The notes: generated from the letters alone by a model not told the origin. 64,000 nt of DNA from Nocardia abscessus (GCF_015477775.1 NZ_JADLQO010000005.1:124001-188000); one strand, 5' to 3'. Positions 16,665 to 25,967 are shown, counted from the stretch's first letter. A program made the numbers and translations.

Positions 16665-17723
16665 ATGCTGATTTCACAGCGTCCGACGCTGACCGAAGAG
16701 GTCGTCGCCGAGAACCGCTCGAAGTTCACCATCGAACCGCTCGAGCCGGGCTTCGGTTACACCCTCGGCAACTCGCTGCGGCGTACCCTGCTGTCCTCGA
16801 TTCCGGGGGCCGCGGTCACGAGCATCCGCATCGACGGCGTCCTGCACGAGTTCACCACCGTTCCCGGCGTGAAGGAGGATGTCACCGACATCATCCTGAA
16901 CCTCAAGGGTCTGGTCGTGTCCTCGGAGGAGGACGAGCCGGTCACGATGTACGTGCGCAAGCAGGGCCCGGGCACCGTCACCGCCGGTGACATCGTCCCG
17001 CCCAGCGGCGTCGTGGTGCACAACCCGGACATGCACATCGCGACCTTGAACGACAAGGGCAAGCTGGAGATCGAGCTCGTCGTCGAGCGCGGTCGCGGCT
17101 ACGTCCCCGCCGTGCAGAACAAGGCCTCCGGTGCGGAAATCGGCCGGATCCCGGTGGATTCGATCTACTCGCCGGTGCTCAAGGTGACCTACAAAGTCGA
17201 GGCCACCCGCGTCGAGCAGCGCACCGACTTCGACCGGCTCATCCTGGACGTGGAGACCAAGAACTCCATCAGCGCGCGGGACGCGCTCGCCTCGGCGGGC
17301 AAGACCCTGGTCGAGCTCTTCGGCCTGGCCCGTGAGCTGAACGTCGAAGCCGAAGGCATCGAGATCGGCCCCTCGCCGGCCGAGGCGGATCACATCGCCT
17401 CGTTCGGTCTGCCGATCGAGGACCTGGACCTCACCGTCCGGTCCTACAACTGCCTCAAGCGCGAGGGTGTGCACACCGTGGGCGAGTTGGTGGCCCGCAC
17501 CGAGTCGGATCTGCTGGACATTCGCAACTTCGGCCAGAAGTCCATCGACGAGGTCAAGGTCAAGCTGCACGCGCTCGGCCTCTCGCTGAAGGACAGCCCG
17601 GCGTCGTTCGATCCGTCCAGCGTGGTCGGCTACGACGCGAGCACCGGCACGTGGAGCGACAGCGGCACGTTCAGTGACACCGATGGCGGCGAGCAGGACT
17701 ACGCCGAGACCGAACAGCTCTAG
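16665..17723 (+). CDS. rpoA: RNA polymerase alpha subunit
   Basis: 352 residues, nearly the same length and sequence pattern as mycobacterial RpoA. N-terminal assembly domain (residues 1-230) with [20 protein letters not shown] and [11 protein letters not shown]-terminal domain with the helix-hairpin-helix region [20 protein letters not shown] and the conserved [11 protein letters not shown], which binds UP elements and activators. Ends in the acidic DYAETEQL. The start is set by the spacing of AAGGAGG. Within the alpha operon between rpsD and rplQ. Confidence 0.98.
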   Translation: MLISQRPTLTEEVVAENRSKFTIEPLEPGFGYTLGNSLRRTLLSSIPGAAVTSIRIDGVLHEFTTVPGVKEDVTDIILNLKGLVVSSEEDEPVTMYVRKQGPGTVTAGDIVPPSGVVVHNPDMHIATLNDKGKLEIELVVERGRGYVPAVQNKASGAEIGRIPVDSIYSPVLKVTYKVEATRVEQRTDFDRLILDVETKNSISARDALASAGKTLVELFGLARELNVEAEGIEIGPSPAEADHIASFGLPIEDLDLTVRSYNCLKREGVHTVGELVARTESDLLDIRNFGQKSIDEVKVKLHALGLSLKDSPASFDPSSVVGYDASTGTWSDSGTFSDTDGGEQDYAETEQL

Positions 17724-17850
17724 GCCGCCGGGGTAGGCGCCCCGGCCGGCCTCGTACCCGCGGCGTGAGCGACGCGCCCGGAGGCGGTAGCAGAGCGTAA
17801 CCACGCAGGGCGCCGGGAGCGCCGCAAAAGACACACAGGAGAACACCACA

Positions 17851-18378
17851 ATGCCCAAGCCCAAGAAGGGTGCCCGCTTCGGTGGGTCGGCGTCGCACCA
17901 GAAGGCGATCTTCGCCAATCTGGCGACGGCGCTCTTCGAGCACGGCCGGATCACCACCACCGAGGCCAAGGCCAAGGCCGTGCGCCCCTACGCGGAGAAG
18001 CTGATCACCAAGGCGAAGGGCGGCACTCTCGCCGACCGTCGCGAGGTGCTGCGGGTCATCCGCAACAAGGACGTCGTGCACGAACTGTTCGCGCAGATCG
18101 GCCCGTCGTTCGAGGGACGCGAGGGTGGCTACACCCGCATCACCAAGACGCTGCCGCGTAAGGGTGACAACGCGCCGATGGCGATCATCGAGCTGGTCCG
18201 GGAGAAGACCGTGACCAACGAGGCCGATCGCGCCCGTCGCGTGGCCGCGTCGAAGAAGGCGGAGGAGACTCCGGCCGCCGAGGTCGTCGAGGAGAAGGCC
18301 GAAGCGGCCGACACCGAGACCGCCGAGGCCGAGGCTCCTGCTGCCGACGAGGCTGCCGAGGACAAGAAGGACGCCTGA
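17851..18378 (+). CDS. rplQ: 50S ribosomal protein L17 (bL17)
   Basis: 175 residues. The L17 core ([20 protein letters not shown], then [20 protein letters not shown]) occupies residues 1-118. The last 55 residues are an Ala/Glu-rich acidic tail ([20 protein letters not shown]) of the kind seen in actinobacterial L17. The protein lines the peptide exit tunnel region of 50S. It follows rpoA after 127 nt and is closed by a strong hairpin terminator at 18401-18436. Confidence 0.97.
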   Translation: MPKPKKGARFGGSASHQKAIFANLATALFEHGRITTTEAKAKAVRPYAEKLITKAKGGTLADRREVLRVIRNKDVVHELFAQIGPSFEGREGGYTRITKTLPRKGDNAPMAIIELVREKTVTNEADRARRVAASKKAEETPAAEVVEEKAEAADTETAEAEAPAADEAAEDKKDA

Positions 18379-18400
18379 CGCTGAGCGTCGGAGTTCGCGT

Positions 18401-18436
18401 ACGAGCCCGCCACCCGCACTGGGTCGGCGGGCTCGT
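18401..18436 (+). terminator. Terminator of the alpha operon after rplQ
   Basis: ACGAGCCCGCC (18401-18411) and GGCGGGCTCGT (18426-18436) form an 11-bp perfect stem with a 14-nt loop, followed by TCGTTTCG. It sits 22 nt past the rplQ stop. The truA GTG at 18458 is only 21 nt downstream, so truA relies on read-through or a promoter inside this region. Confidence 0.8.
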
Positions 18437-18457
18437 TCGTTTCGACCAGAGGATCAT

Positions 18458-19345
18458 GTGACCGTGGAGGAATCGGTGGGATCGAGTGCGGACCGGCCGC
18501 GCGAGGGCGAGCCCGGGACCGGGGTGTCGCGGGTGCGGCTGGACATCGCCTACGACGGCACGGATTTCATCGGCTGGGCACGTCAACCGGGGCTGCGCAC
18601 CGTGCAGGGAGTGCTGGAGGACTCGCTGAGCAAGGTGTTCCGCGAGCCGATCCAGCTGACCGTGGCGGGTCGAACGGACGCGGGTGTCCACGCGGAGGCG
18701 CAGGTCGCGCATTTCGACACCGCCGGGGACCTGGATGCGGGAAAACTGGTGCACCGGATGGCGCGATTCCTGCCGAAGGACGTGCGGATCAAGGACGCGC
18801 GCCTGGCCGCGCCCGAGTTCGACGCCCGGTTCTCCGCTGTCCGCCGCCACTATGCTTATCGACTGACCACCGCGCCGTACGGAGCGGAGCCGCTGCAAGC
18901 CCGTAGTGTGGTCGCCTGCCGGTCCGGCGTCGATGTCGAGGCCATGCGCGCTGCTGCGCGAAAACTGCTGGGGCTGCACGATTTCGCCGCGTTCTGCCGA
19001 CGCAGAGAGGGCGCGACGACGGTTCGCGAGTTGCAGCGCTTCGACTGGGCGCGCGATGGCGACCTGCTCGTGGCCTACGTCAGCGCCGACGCGTTCTGCT
19101 GGTCGATGGTCCGCAGTCTGGTCGGCGCGGTCCTCGCCGTCGGCGAGGGGCGACGCACTGTGGAATGGGTCGCCGACCTGTTGCGGGAGACGGAGCGCTC
19201 CAGCTCGGTCACCGTCGCTCCCGCACACGGCTTGAGCCTGATCGGCGTCGACTATCCGGCCGACGGGGAACTCGCCGCCCGCAACGCGCAGACGCGGGAG
19301 ATGCGGTCGGTGCCGGTCCCGGACACGGGTTGCTGCGGCGACTGA
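18458..19345 (+). CDS. truA: tRNA pseudouridine(38-40) synthase TruA
   Basis: 295 residues. After a poorly conserved 24-residue start it has the TruA core: [20 protein letters not shown], then the catalytic motif [10 protein letters not shown] with Asp74 as nucleophile, and [17 protein letters not shown] and [19 protein letters not shown] later. TruA isomerises uridines 38-40 in the tRNA anticodon arm. GTG 18458 is preceded by AGAGGATC. It follows rplQ as in mycobacteria and converges on the Hsp20 gene through a bidirectional hairpin. Confidence 0.96.
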   Translation: MTVEESVGSSADRPREGEPGTGVSRVRLDIAYDGTDFIGWARQPGLRTVQGVLEDSLSKVFREPIQLTVAGRTDAGVHAEAQVAHFDTAGDLDAGKLVHRMARFLPKDVRIKDARLAAPEFDARFSAVRRHYAYRLTTAPYGAEPLQARSVVACRSGVDVEAMRAAARKLLGLHDFAAFCRRREGATTVRELQRFDWARDGDLLVAYVSADAFCWSMVRSLVGAVLAVGEGRRTVEWVADLLRETERSSSVTVAPAHGLSLIGVDYPADGELAARNAQTREMRSVPVPDTGCCGD

Positions 19346-19357
19346 GACTGTTCCCGG

Positions 19358-19391
19358 CGCTACCCGCACCGTGCGCGGGGTGCGGGTAGCG
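19358..19391. terminator. Bidirectional terminator between truA and the Hsp20 gene
   Basis: CGCTACCCGCACC (19358-19370) and GGTGCGGGTAGCG (19379-19391): a 13-bp perfect stem with an 8-nt loop in the 52-bp gap between the convergent genes. Confidence 0.85.
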
Positions 19392-19397
19392 ACGCGG

Positions 19398-19913
19398 TCA
19401 CTTCGAGGACTGCGGGTACTGCTGCTGCGCGCCCTGCTGTTCCTGCTGCGTCGGCGACAACTGTTCGGACTGCCTCGTCTGCGCTTCGATCGTCCTCGGC
19501 TCCTGGGACGCCCCGGAGATCTGGATGCGGCGCGGCATGGCGCGCTCCGCGATCGGGATCGTCACCGACAGCACGCCGTTGTTGTAGGTGGCGTTGATGT
19601 TGTCGACGTCGACGTTCTCGCCGAGCGACAGCTGGCGCATGAAGGTGCCGGCGAAGCGTTCCGAGGCGATCCACTGGACGCCTTCCTCGCTCGGCACGGT
19701 GCGTTGCGCCCGCAGGGTGAGCGTGCCGTTGTCGACGCTGACATCGATCGAGCCGGGGTCGACACCGGGCAGGTCCGCGTTCAGGACGTAGTGATCACCC
19801 GCTTTGAACAGATCCATCGGCATGAATCGGGGTGCGCGAGCGGTTCCTGCGCTTTCACCGAGCAATTGCCGGGCGACGGCGTCGATGTCATGGAATGGAT
19901 CGAATCTGAGCAC
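19398..19913 (-). CDS. Hsp20/alpha-crystallin small heat-shock protein
   Basis: 171 residues from GTG 19911-19913. On the mRNA, GGAGGTGATC lies 8 nt before this GTG and pairs with 10 bases of the 16S 3' end, which settles the start over the ATG five codons upstream. The alpha-crystallin domain spans about residues 35-130 (PMDLFKAGDHYVLNADLPGV, then NATYNNGVLSVTIPIAE). A Gln/Ser-rich tail (QQEQQGAQQQYPQSSK) follows. Such proteins form oligomers and hold unfolding proteins. No HspR-type CTTGAGT inverted repeat is seen upstream, so the control is not clear. Confidence 0.93.
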   Translation of the reverse strand: MLRFDPFHDIDAVARQLLGESAGTARAPRFMPMDLFKAGDHYVLNADLPGVDPGSIDVSVDNGTLTLRAQRTVPSEEGVQWIASERFAGTFMRQLSLGENVDVDNINATYNNGVLSVTIPIAERAMPRRIQISGASQEPRTIEAQTRQSEQLSPTQQEQQGAQQQYPQSSK

Positions 19914-20087
19914 AGTGATCACCTCCATCTCGCTAGTGGCGACGCCCGCCACGGCGGCGGGCGCCGATAGCTGTGCAATCGCCACGGTAGCCCTCCTCGC
20001 TCGGAACGGCATCGACCTGACGGGTCGAAGAAGGCCGGGATCCGCCGAGCCGGAATAGCCGCCCGCAGGCACGTGTTGGCTCGGAAC

Positions 20088-20921
20088 ATGGCATTCGACA
20101 GTCTCGGACGGTTCGGAGTGTGGCGGGCGTACAACGGGTTCAGCCCGGAGGACGCACGGGAATTGGAGCAGCTGGGGTACGGTGCGCTGTGGTTGGGGGC
20201 CTCGCCCCCGGCGGATCTGGCAGTGGTCGAACCGCTGCTGGAGGCGACCGAAACGATCACCGTGGCCACCAGCATCGTGAACATCTGGGCGGCGCCCGCG
20301 AAGGAGGTCGCCGACTCGTTCCATCGGATCGAGGCGCGCTTCCCCGGCCGGTTCCTGCTGGGCATCGGCGCGGGCCATCCCGAGCACACCGGTGAGTACC
20401 GCAAGCCCTACGACGCGCTGGTCGAGTATCTCGACGACCTCGACGCCGCGGGCGTGCCCGCCGAGCGCCGCGCGGTGGCCGCGCTCGGCCCGCGCGTGCT
20501 GAAGCTGGCCGCCGAGCGGTCCCTGGGCGCGCTGCCCTACTTCGTACCCGCCGCGCACACCGCGAAGGCCCGCGAGATCGTCGGCCCGGACGCGCTGCTG
20601 GCGACCGAGCACAAGGTGGTGCTGACCGACGACGCCCAAACGGCGCACGCCGTCGCCGACCAGACCGTCGGGTTCTACCTCGGCCTGACCAACTACGTGT
20701 CGAACCTGCGCCGGTTCGGTTTCACCGATGCCGACCTCGCCGTCCCGCCCACCGACCGGCTGTTCGACGCCGTGGTCGCGCACGGTACGCCGGAGCGGAT
20801 CGCCGCCCGGCTGTCCGAGCACCTGGATGCGGGCGCAGGCCACGTCGCGGTGCAGATCCTCGGCGACAACTACCTCCCGGCGCTGCGCACCCTCGCGCCG
20901 CTGCTGACCACGCGCTCCTGA
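20088..20921 (+). CDS. LLM-class F420-dependent oxidoreductase
   Basis: 277 residues starting MAFDSLGRFGVWRAYNGFSP. The luciferase-like TIM barrel is recognisable from LEQLGYGALWLG, ITVATSIVNIWAAPAKEVAD, RFPGRFLLGIGAGHPEHTGE and the C-terminal GTPERIAARLSEHLDAGAGH. The IWAAP and GIGAGHPE pattern is typical of F420-using members in Actinobacteria; the substrate cannot be inferred. The ATG at 20088 is preferred to the upstream TTG. It diverges from the Hsp20 gene and ends at a strong hairpin (20941-20968). Confidence 0.88.
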   Translation: MAFDSLGRFGVWRAYNGFSPEDARELEQLGYGALWLGASPPADLAVVEPLLEATETITVATSIVNIWAAPAKEVADSFHRIEARFPGRFLLGIGAGHPEHTGEYRKPYDALVEYLDDLDAAGVPAERRAVAALGPRVLKLAAERSLGALPYFVPAAHTAKAREIVGPDALLATEHKVVLTDDAQTAHAVADQTVGFYLGLTNYVSNLRRFGFTDADLAVPPTDRLFDAVVAHGTPERIAARLSEHLDAGAGHVAVQILGDNYLPALRTLAPLLTTRS

Positions 20922-20940
20922 TCGATTCCGCGCGCACCCC

Positions 20941-20968
20941 CCGGCCCCCGGCTGCTGCCGGGGGCCGG
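20941..20968 (+). terminator. Terminator of the LLM oxidoreductase gene
   Basis: CCGGCCCCCGGC, loop TGCT, GCCGGGGGCCGG: a 12-bp perfect stem 20 nt past the stop codon. Confidence 0.85.
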
Positions 20969-21089
20969 AGCCGTTCGTGGTGATCGTCCTAAGGGACTGT
21001 TAGGAAGCATCGAGAGCCGTTCCGCGAGCTTGTGACTGCCGACACACTGATCTGCGACGACGTGATGAGGCGTCGGAGGAGGAGATCTT

Positions 21090-22496
21090 GTGACTACGAC
21101 ACAGCCCGTGAATGAGCGCCGGGTGGTCGCGAACGTTCTGCGCGGATCCATCGGCAATCTCGTCGAGTGGTACGACTGGTACGTCTACGCCGCGTTCAGC
21201 GTGTACTTCGCGAAGACGTTCTTCCCCGAGAACGATCCGACGGCGCAGCTGTTGTCCACCGCCGCCGTGTTCGCGGTCGGCTTCCTGATGCGCCCGATCG
21301 GCGGTTGGGCACTGGGCCGGTACGCCGACCGGTTCGGCAGGCGCTCGGCCCTGACGCTGTCGGTGACCGTCATGGCGGCCGGTTCGCTGATGATCGCGCT
21401 GACGCCCGGCTACCAGACCATCGGCCTGGCCGCTCCGGCTCTGCTGCTGGTGGCCCGGCTGCTGCAAGGTCTATCGGTCGGCGGTGAATACGCCACCAGC
21501 GCGACGTATCTGTCCGAGGTGGCCTCGGCGGGCAAGCGCGGGTTCTACTCGAGTTTCCAGTACGTGACCCTGGTGGCCGGCCAGCTCGTCGCGCTCGGGG
21601 TGCAGATCGTGCTGCAGCAGTTCCTCGACGCCGACCAGATGAACGCCTGGGGCTGGCGAATCCCGTTCGTGATCGGCGCTGCCGGTGCGCTGATCGTGAT
21701 GTGGCTGCGACGCGGCATGGACGAATCCGAGCAGTTCCGCGCCGAGTCCGGCCGGGCGGCGAAGCAGGACGCGAAGGGCGCGACTTCCGGTGCGCCGCAG
21801 TCGCGTGGCTCGCTGCGGATCCTGTTGCAGTACCCCCGGGAATGCCTGCTGGTCGTGGGGTTGACGCTGGGCGGAACCGTCGCGTTCTACACCTATACGA
21901 CCTACATGCAGAAGTTCATGATCAACACCTCCGGCATTTCCAAGTCCACCGTCGCCTGGATCAACTTCGTCGCGCTGCTGGTCTTCGTGGTGTTGCAGCC
22001 GCTGGCGGGCGCGCTGTCGGACCGGGTGGGACGGCGCAAGCTGCTGATCTTCTTCGGCGTGGCGGGCACCCTGTTGACCGTGCCCATCATGACGGTGCTC
22101 GCGCGCACCACCGATCCGGTCGCTGCGTGGGGGCTGATGATGGGGGCTCTGGTGATCATCACTGGCTATACCTCGATCAACGCGATCGTGAAGGCCGAGC
22201 TTTTCCCGACGAAGATCCGCGCGCTCGGCGTCGGGCTGCCCTACGCCCTGACCGTCGCCATCTTCGGCGGCACCGCGGAGACGATCGCGCTGGCGCTGAA
22301 GAAGGCGGGCCACGAGTCGCTGTACTTCTGGTACGTCGCCGGATGCATCGCCATCTCGCTGGTCACCTACTACTTCATGCGGGAGACCTCCGCCTCGTCG
22401 ACGATCGACGCGGATGAACTCGCCGCGGGCGCCGATACCGGGTCCGGCGCCGCGGCGGCCGAGCCGGGACGGCCGTTGGTCACCCTGCGTGACTGA
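21090..22496 (+). CDS. MFS transporter of the metabolite:H+ symporter (MHS) family
   Basis: 468 residues with 12 predicted hydrophobic helices. The family marks are SIGNLVEWYDWYVYAAFSVY near the start, FLMRPIGGWALGRYADRFGR (loop 2-3 signature) and LLQGLSVGGEYATSATYLSE. This group includes the dicarboxylate permease KgtP and the citrate and shikimate carriers, so an organic acid is the likely solute. GTG 21090 is preceded by GGAGGAGGAGATC. It lies directly before a two-component system (22543-24649) and a TAXI binding lipoprotein (24646-25581), all on the same strand, which suggests that the solute is also the signal. Confidence 0.9.
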   Translation: MTTTQPVNERRVVANVLRGSIGNLVEWYDWYVYAAFSVYFAKTFFPENDPTAQLLSTAAVFAVGFLMRPIGGWALGRYADRFGRRSALTLSVTVMAAGSLMIALTPGYQTIGLAAPALLLVARLLQGLSVGGEYATSATYLSEVASAGKRGFYSSFQYVTLVAGQLVALGVQIVLQQFLDADQMNAWGWRIPFVIGAAGALIVMWLRRGMDESEQFRAESGRAAKQDAKGATSGAPQSRGSLRILLQYPRECLLVVGLTLGGTVAFYTYTTYMQKFMINTSGISKSTVAWINFVALLVFVVLQPLAGALSDRVGRRKLLIFFGVAGTLLTVPIMTVLARTTDPVAAWGLMMGALVIITGYTSINAIVKAELFPTKIRALGVGLPYALTVAIFGGTAETIALALKKAGHESLYFWYVAGCIAISLVTYYFMRETSASSTIDADELAAGADTGSGAAAAEPGRPLVTLRD

Positions 22497-22542
22497 CCGC
22501 CCGGCACACGCGCCGGTCCGCCCATTGTGGGAGGATCGGCGC

Positions 22543-23202
22543 GTGCGGCTTGCGGTGGTCGAGGACGACGACGGCGTGGGAGACGCGCTGGTCGAGGCGC
22601 TCAACGCCCGCGGTTACCGCGCCGAACGCATGCGCCGCGGCGCGGATCTGCTGATCGCGCATCGCGCTTACGACGCGGTCGTGCTCGACCTCGGACTGCC
22701 CGACGGCGACGGTCTCCAAGTGCTGCGCAGACTGCGCGAGGTGAGTTCGGTTCCGGTGCTCATCCTGACCGCGCGCAGCGACGAACGCTCCATCGTGCGC
22801 GGTCTGCGCGGCGGCGCCGACGACTATCTGGTGAAGCCGCCGCGGATCGCGGAGCTGGTCGCGCGACTGGAGACGGTGGCAAGGCGGGCGGCGGCCGCCG
22901 CTCAGCACGCGCCGTCGGTGGTCGTCACCGGGGACGTGCGGGTCGATCTGGGCGCCCGCGTGGTCGAGGTCGCCGGTGCGCCGGTGTCGCTGACCCAGAA
23001 GGAGTTCGAGCTGGTCGAGGCGCTGGTGGAACGGCCGGGCGCGGCGGTGAGCCGCCAGCTGCTGATGGATCGCATCTGGGGCGACGCTTTCGTCGCGGTC
23101 TCGCGTTCGCTGGACGTGCACATGGCGGGCTTGCGGGCGAAGCTGAATCGGCCCGGCCTGATCACCACCATTCGCGGGTACGGATATCGGTGGGGGCAGT
23201 GA
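22543..23202 (+). CDS. OmpR/PhoB-family response regulator (TctD-like)
   Basis: 219 residues. Receiver domain 1-115 with the acidic pocket Glu7-Asp8, phosphoacceptor Asp49 (VVLDLGLPDGDG), Thr76 and Lys98 (YLVKPP). C-terminal winged helix 128-218 (LTQKEFELVEALVERPG, VSRSLDVHMAGLRAKL, TTIRGYGYRW). GTG 22543 is chosen because GGGAGGATC precedes it and the receiver starts MRLAVVEDD. The histidine kinase follows after 28 nt. The operon also holds a transporter and a TAXI protein, as in TctDE-type tricarboxylate uptake circuits; that function is inferred from context. Confidence 0.92.
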   Translation: MRLAVVEDDDGVGDALVEALNARGYRAERMRRGADLLIAHRAYDAVVLDLGLPDGDGLQVLRRLREVSSVPVLILTARSDERSIVRGLRGGADDYLVKPPRIAELVARLETVARRAAAAAQHAPSVVVTGDVRVDLGARVVEVAGAPVSLTQKEFELVEALVERPGAAVSRQLLMDRIWGDAFVAVSRSLDVHMAGLRAKLNRPGLITTIRGYGYRWGQ

Positions 23203-23230
23203 GCGCGGGCCGAAGGGCCGGAGGTGTGCC

Positions 23231-24649
23231 ATGCGGCGTCGCTTGCTCGTCGCGCTGACGCTGTTCGCTGCCATCGCGGTGCTGGCGTTCGCGGTGCCGC
23301 TCTCGCTGACCATCGCGACCAACCGCACCCAGCAGCTGGTGCTCGCGCGCTCCGGGGACGCCGACCGCTTCGCCACCCTCGCCGACGACGCGGTCACGGC
23401 GCGGGACAGCCGCGCCCTATCCGACGAGGTACTGCGCTATCACGAGCTGTACGGCGAGAACGTGCTGGTGGTCGACGCGAGAGGCGCGGCGACGGTGAAC
23501 GCGGGCGCGGACGTGAACGATCCCGGCATCGCCGCCGCGGTGGTGGCCGCACGGCGCAATCAGCGCCCGCACGCGGTGGACAAGCTGACGCCGTGGGGCG
23601 CGCCGACCGTACTGGTGGCGCGGCCGGTCGGCACCGGTGTGCAAGTGAACGGCGCCGTGGTGATCGAGGCGTCGACAGCGCGCGCCCGGGGCGACATCGC
23701 GCGGGCCTGGGCGGTGATCGTGCTCGGCGGCGTCGGCGCGATGGCGCTGTTCGTGCTGCTGGCGGTGACGATCGGCCGCTGGGTGCTGCGTCCGCTGGCG
23801 GCGCTGTCGCACGGTGTGGCGGAATTGACCGCGACGCTGCCGAAGCCGCGCGCCGACACCGTCGCTCCGGTTTCGATCTCGGGTAGGTACGGCGGGCCAC
23901 CGGAGATGCGGGCGCTGGCGGAATCCTTCGACGCCATGGCGGCGGCCGTCGCCGATTCGGCGGACGCGCAGCGCCAGCTGGTGGCCGACACCGCGCACGC
24001 CATGCGCAACCCGCTGGCCGCTCTGACCATCCGGCTCGATTCCCTGGAACCGGCGATCCCGGCGAGCGCTGCGGGCACGTTTCGCAGCGCGAGCGCCGAG
24101 GTCGACCGCCTGACCGCGCTGCTCGACGGCCTGCTCGACCTGGCGGTGGCCGAGACCCCCGCGGCGTTCGACGTCGCGCGCACCGCCGAGGACGACGACC
24201 AGTGCGACGCCGTGCAGGTGGTGGCCGACCGATTCGACGCCTGGTGCTCGGCGTTCGAGGCCGCGGGACAGCGATTGCGGGTAACGCCCGCCGAGTGCGC
24301 GGACGTGGCGGTGCCTGCCGACGTGCTCGCGCAGATGCTCGACGTCCCGCTGAGCAACGCGACGCGCTACGCGGGGGCGGGCGCGCACGCCGATCTGATC
24401 GTCGACACCGAGCCGGGCTGGGTCACTGTGACCGTCCGCGATGACGGTGCGGGCGTCCGCCCCGACGAGATCGACAAGCTCACCACGCGTTTCTTCCGCG
24501 GCTCCTCGGCCGCGACCGGCGGTTCCGGGCTCGGCCTGCCGATCGCCGCGGCGCTGGCGCAGGCGCGCGGCGGCACTCTCACCGTGGCGCCGGTGTATCC
24601 CCAGGGCCTCGCTGTGACTGTGCGATTGCCTGCGGCGGAGGCGCGATGA
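23231..24649 (+). CDS. Sensor histidine kinase of the TctE-like two-component system
   Basis: 472 residues. Membrane helix 1 (about 5-30), a periplasmic domain of about 125 residues, membrane helix 2 (158-182) and a HAMP linker. The dimerisation helix has His256 in DTAHAMRNPL. The ATPase domain has VTVRDDGAGV (G1 box), FRG and GGSGLGLPIA (G2). The N box reads DVPLSNATRYA, with Pro and Ser where LLDNA-type sequences are usual, but Asn is kept. The stop overlaps the start of the TAXI lipoprotein gene by 4 nt, a direct translational link between sensor and periplasmic binding protein. Confidence 0.92.
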   Translation: MRRRLLVALTLFAAIAVLAFAVPLSLTIATNRTQQLVLARSGDADRFATLADDAVTARDSRALSDEVLRYHELYGENVLVVDARGAATVNAGADVNDPGIAAAVVAARRNQRPHAVDKLTPWGAPTVLVARPVGTGVQVNGAVVIEASTARARGDIARAWAVIVLGGVGAMALFVLLAVTIGRWVLRPLAALSHGVAELTATLPKPRADTVAPVSISGRYGGPPEMRALAESFDAMAAAVADSADAQRQLVADTAHAMRNPLAALTIRLDSLEPAIPASAAGTFRSASAEVDRLTALLDGLLDLAVAETPAAFDVARTAEDDDQCDAVQVVADRFDAWCSAFEAAGQRLRVTPAECADVAVPADVLAQMLDVPLSNATRYAGAGAHADLIVDTEPGWVTVTVRDDGAGVRPDEIDKLTTRFFRGSSAATGGSGLGLPIAAALAQARGGTLTVAPVYPQGLAVTVRLPAAEAR

Positions 24650-25581
24650 CCGGCCGAGAACCGATCGTCCGGCGCGGTATCGGCCGACGGGGCTTCCTCG
24701 CGCTGGCCGCCGCGGCGGGTATCGCCGGTTGCGCCCCCAACGGCCGGGGCGCGACGGTGCGGCTGGCTTCCGGCGAGGTCGGCGGCTTCTACTACGCCTT
24801 CGCGGGGTTGCTCGGCCTCGCCGCCGCGGACATCGGCGACGTGCGGATCGAGCGGGTCCCCACCTCCGGATCACAAGACAACCTGAACTTGCTCGCACGC
24901 GGTGATGTCGATGCCGCGCTGACGCTCGCGGATTCGCTGCGGGAGAACCCCGGCCGGGTGTCGGCGCTGGGCCGGGTCTACGAGAACTACCTGCAACTGG
25001 TCGTGCGCGCGGACAGTCCGATCGGCTCGGTCACGGATCTGCGCGGAACGCGGGTGAGCCTGGGTGCGGAAGGGTCGGGCGCGGCGCTGACCGGCGAACG
25101 GATCCTGCGCGTCGCGGGCTTGGATCCGGCCGTCGACGTGGCGGTTTCGCATCGGCCCCTGGCGGAGGCGGTGGCCGCCCTGACCGCGGGCCGGGCGGAT
25201 GCGCTGCTGTGGGCGGGCGGTGTGCCGACCGCGCTGCTCGCGGTGCCGAGCCGGATGCGGCTGGTGGACATGGGCGAGCTGGCCGCGCCGATGCGGGAGT
25301 GGTTCGGGCCGGTGTACGACCGGGTCGCGATCCCCGCGGACGCCTATCCGGGCGGTACCTCGGTGCACACCATCGGCGTGGCGAATCTATTGCTCGCGGC
25401 CGAGACCATGCCCGACGAGGTGGCCGCCGCGATCGTCGAACTGTTGGTTCGGCATGCCGACGCGCTGGTGCCCACCGAGGCGGCGGGCACCCAGTTCCTC
25501 GACGGCCGGTCGCTGATCAGCACCGGTTCGATCCCCCTGCACCCCGGTGCGGCCGCGGTCTACCGCCGCTGGCACGGGTAG
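24646..25581 (+). CDS. TAXI-family TRAP solute-binding lipoprotein
   Basis: 311 residues. The N-terminus has a twin-arginine-like RRGFLALAAAAG and the lipobox IAGC (Cys near residue 28), so the protein is probably exported by Tat or Sec and lipid-anchored. The mature part has the TAXI features: GEVGGFYYAFAGLLG, TSGSQDNLNLLARGDVDAAL (ligand loop) and LRGTRVSLGAEGSG. TAXI proteins normally feed DctQM-type TRAP permeases, but none is encoded next to it. Translational coupling to the histidine kinase suggests a role in sensing, or in feeding the MHS transporter. The ATG overlaps the kinase stop. Confidence 0.88.
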   Translation: MTGREPIVRRGIGRRGFLALAAAAGIAGCAPNGRGATVRLASGEVGGFYYAFAGLLGLAAADIGDVRIERVPTSGSQDNLNLLARGDVDAALTLADSLRENPGRVSALGRVYENYLQLVVRADSPIGSVTDLRGTRVSLGAEGSGAALTGERILRVAGLDPAVDVAVSHRPLAEAVAALTAGRADALLWAGGVPTALLAVPSRMRLVDMGELAAPMREWFGPVYDRVAIPADAYPGGTSVHTIGVANLLLAAETMPDEVAAAIVELLVRHADALVPTEAAGTQFLDGRSLISTGSIPLHPGAAAVYRRWHG

Positions 25582-25586
25582 CACCG

Positions 25587-25910
25587 TCAGGATCGGACCA
25601 GGCGGGCGATGGCGTCGGTGGCTTCCTTGATCTTGGCTTCGGCCTCCGGGCCGCCCGCGACGGCCGCGTCGACCACGCAGTGGCTGATGTGGTCCTCCAG
25701 CAGGCCCATCGCCACCGCTTGCAGGGCTTTGGTCATGGCGGACACCTGGGTGAGGATGTCGATGCAGTACTTCTCCTCCTCGACCATCCGCTGCAGACCG
25801 CGCGCTTGGCCCTCGATGCGGCGCAGCCGCTTGAGGTAGTCGTCCTTGGCGGTGATGTAGCCGTGCGTCGCGTGGTCGGCCGCCGTGGGGTCGTGGGGGG
25901 AAGCTGCCAC
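25587..25910 (-). CDS. csoR: CsoR-family copper-sensing repressor
   Basis: 107 residues from GTG 25908-25910, chosen because GAGGAGACATCG precedes it; a TTG at 25952 would give 121 residues but its codons overlap the operator. It is an all-helical CsoR protein: DYLKRLRRIEGQARGLQRMV, then the metal ligands Cys (YCIDIL), His 25 residues later and Cys 4 after that (DHISHCV), exactly the C-x24-H-x3-C spacing of Cu(I)-binding CsoR. The basic residues that bind DNA are kept. It is autoregulated in all likelihood through the palindrome at 25952-25967. No copper exporter or chaperone gene adjoins it. Confidence 0.92.
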   Translation of the reverse strand: MAASPHDPTAADHATHGYITAKDDYLKRLRRIEGQARGLQRMVEEEKYCIDILTQVSAMTKALQAVAMGLLEDHISHCVVDAAVAGGPEAEAKIKEATDAIARLVRS

Positions 25911-25951
25911 CGATGTCTCCTCGCTGCCTGCCGGTCCGGAAGTGCGGATCA

Positions 25952-25967
25952 ATACCCCCCTAGGGTA
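25952..25967. promoter_or_regulatory. CsoR operator
   Basis: ATACCCCCCTAGGGTA, a near-palindrome with the TACCC...GGGTA arms known for CsoR/RcnR-type sites in Gram-positive bacteria. It lies 42 bp upstream of the chosen csoR start and 150 bp from mtnP, so it most likely controls csoR itself. Confidence 0.75.

Noticed and set aside
18401..18436. tRNA or riboswitch in the rplQ-truA gap
   Set aside because: Only a simple 11-bp hairpin is present, with no cloverleaf and no conserved riboswitch core.
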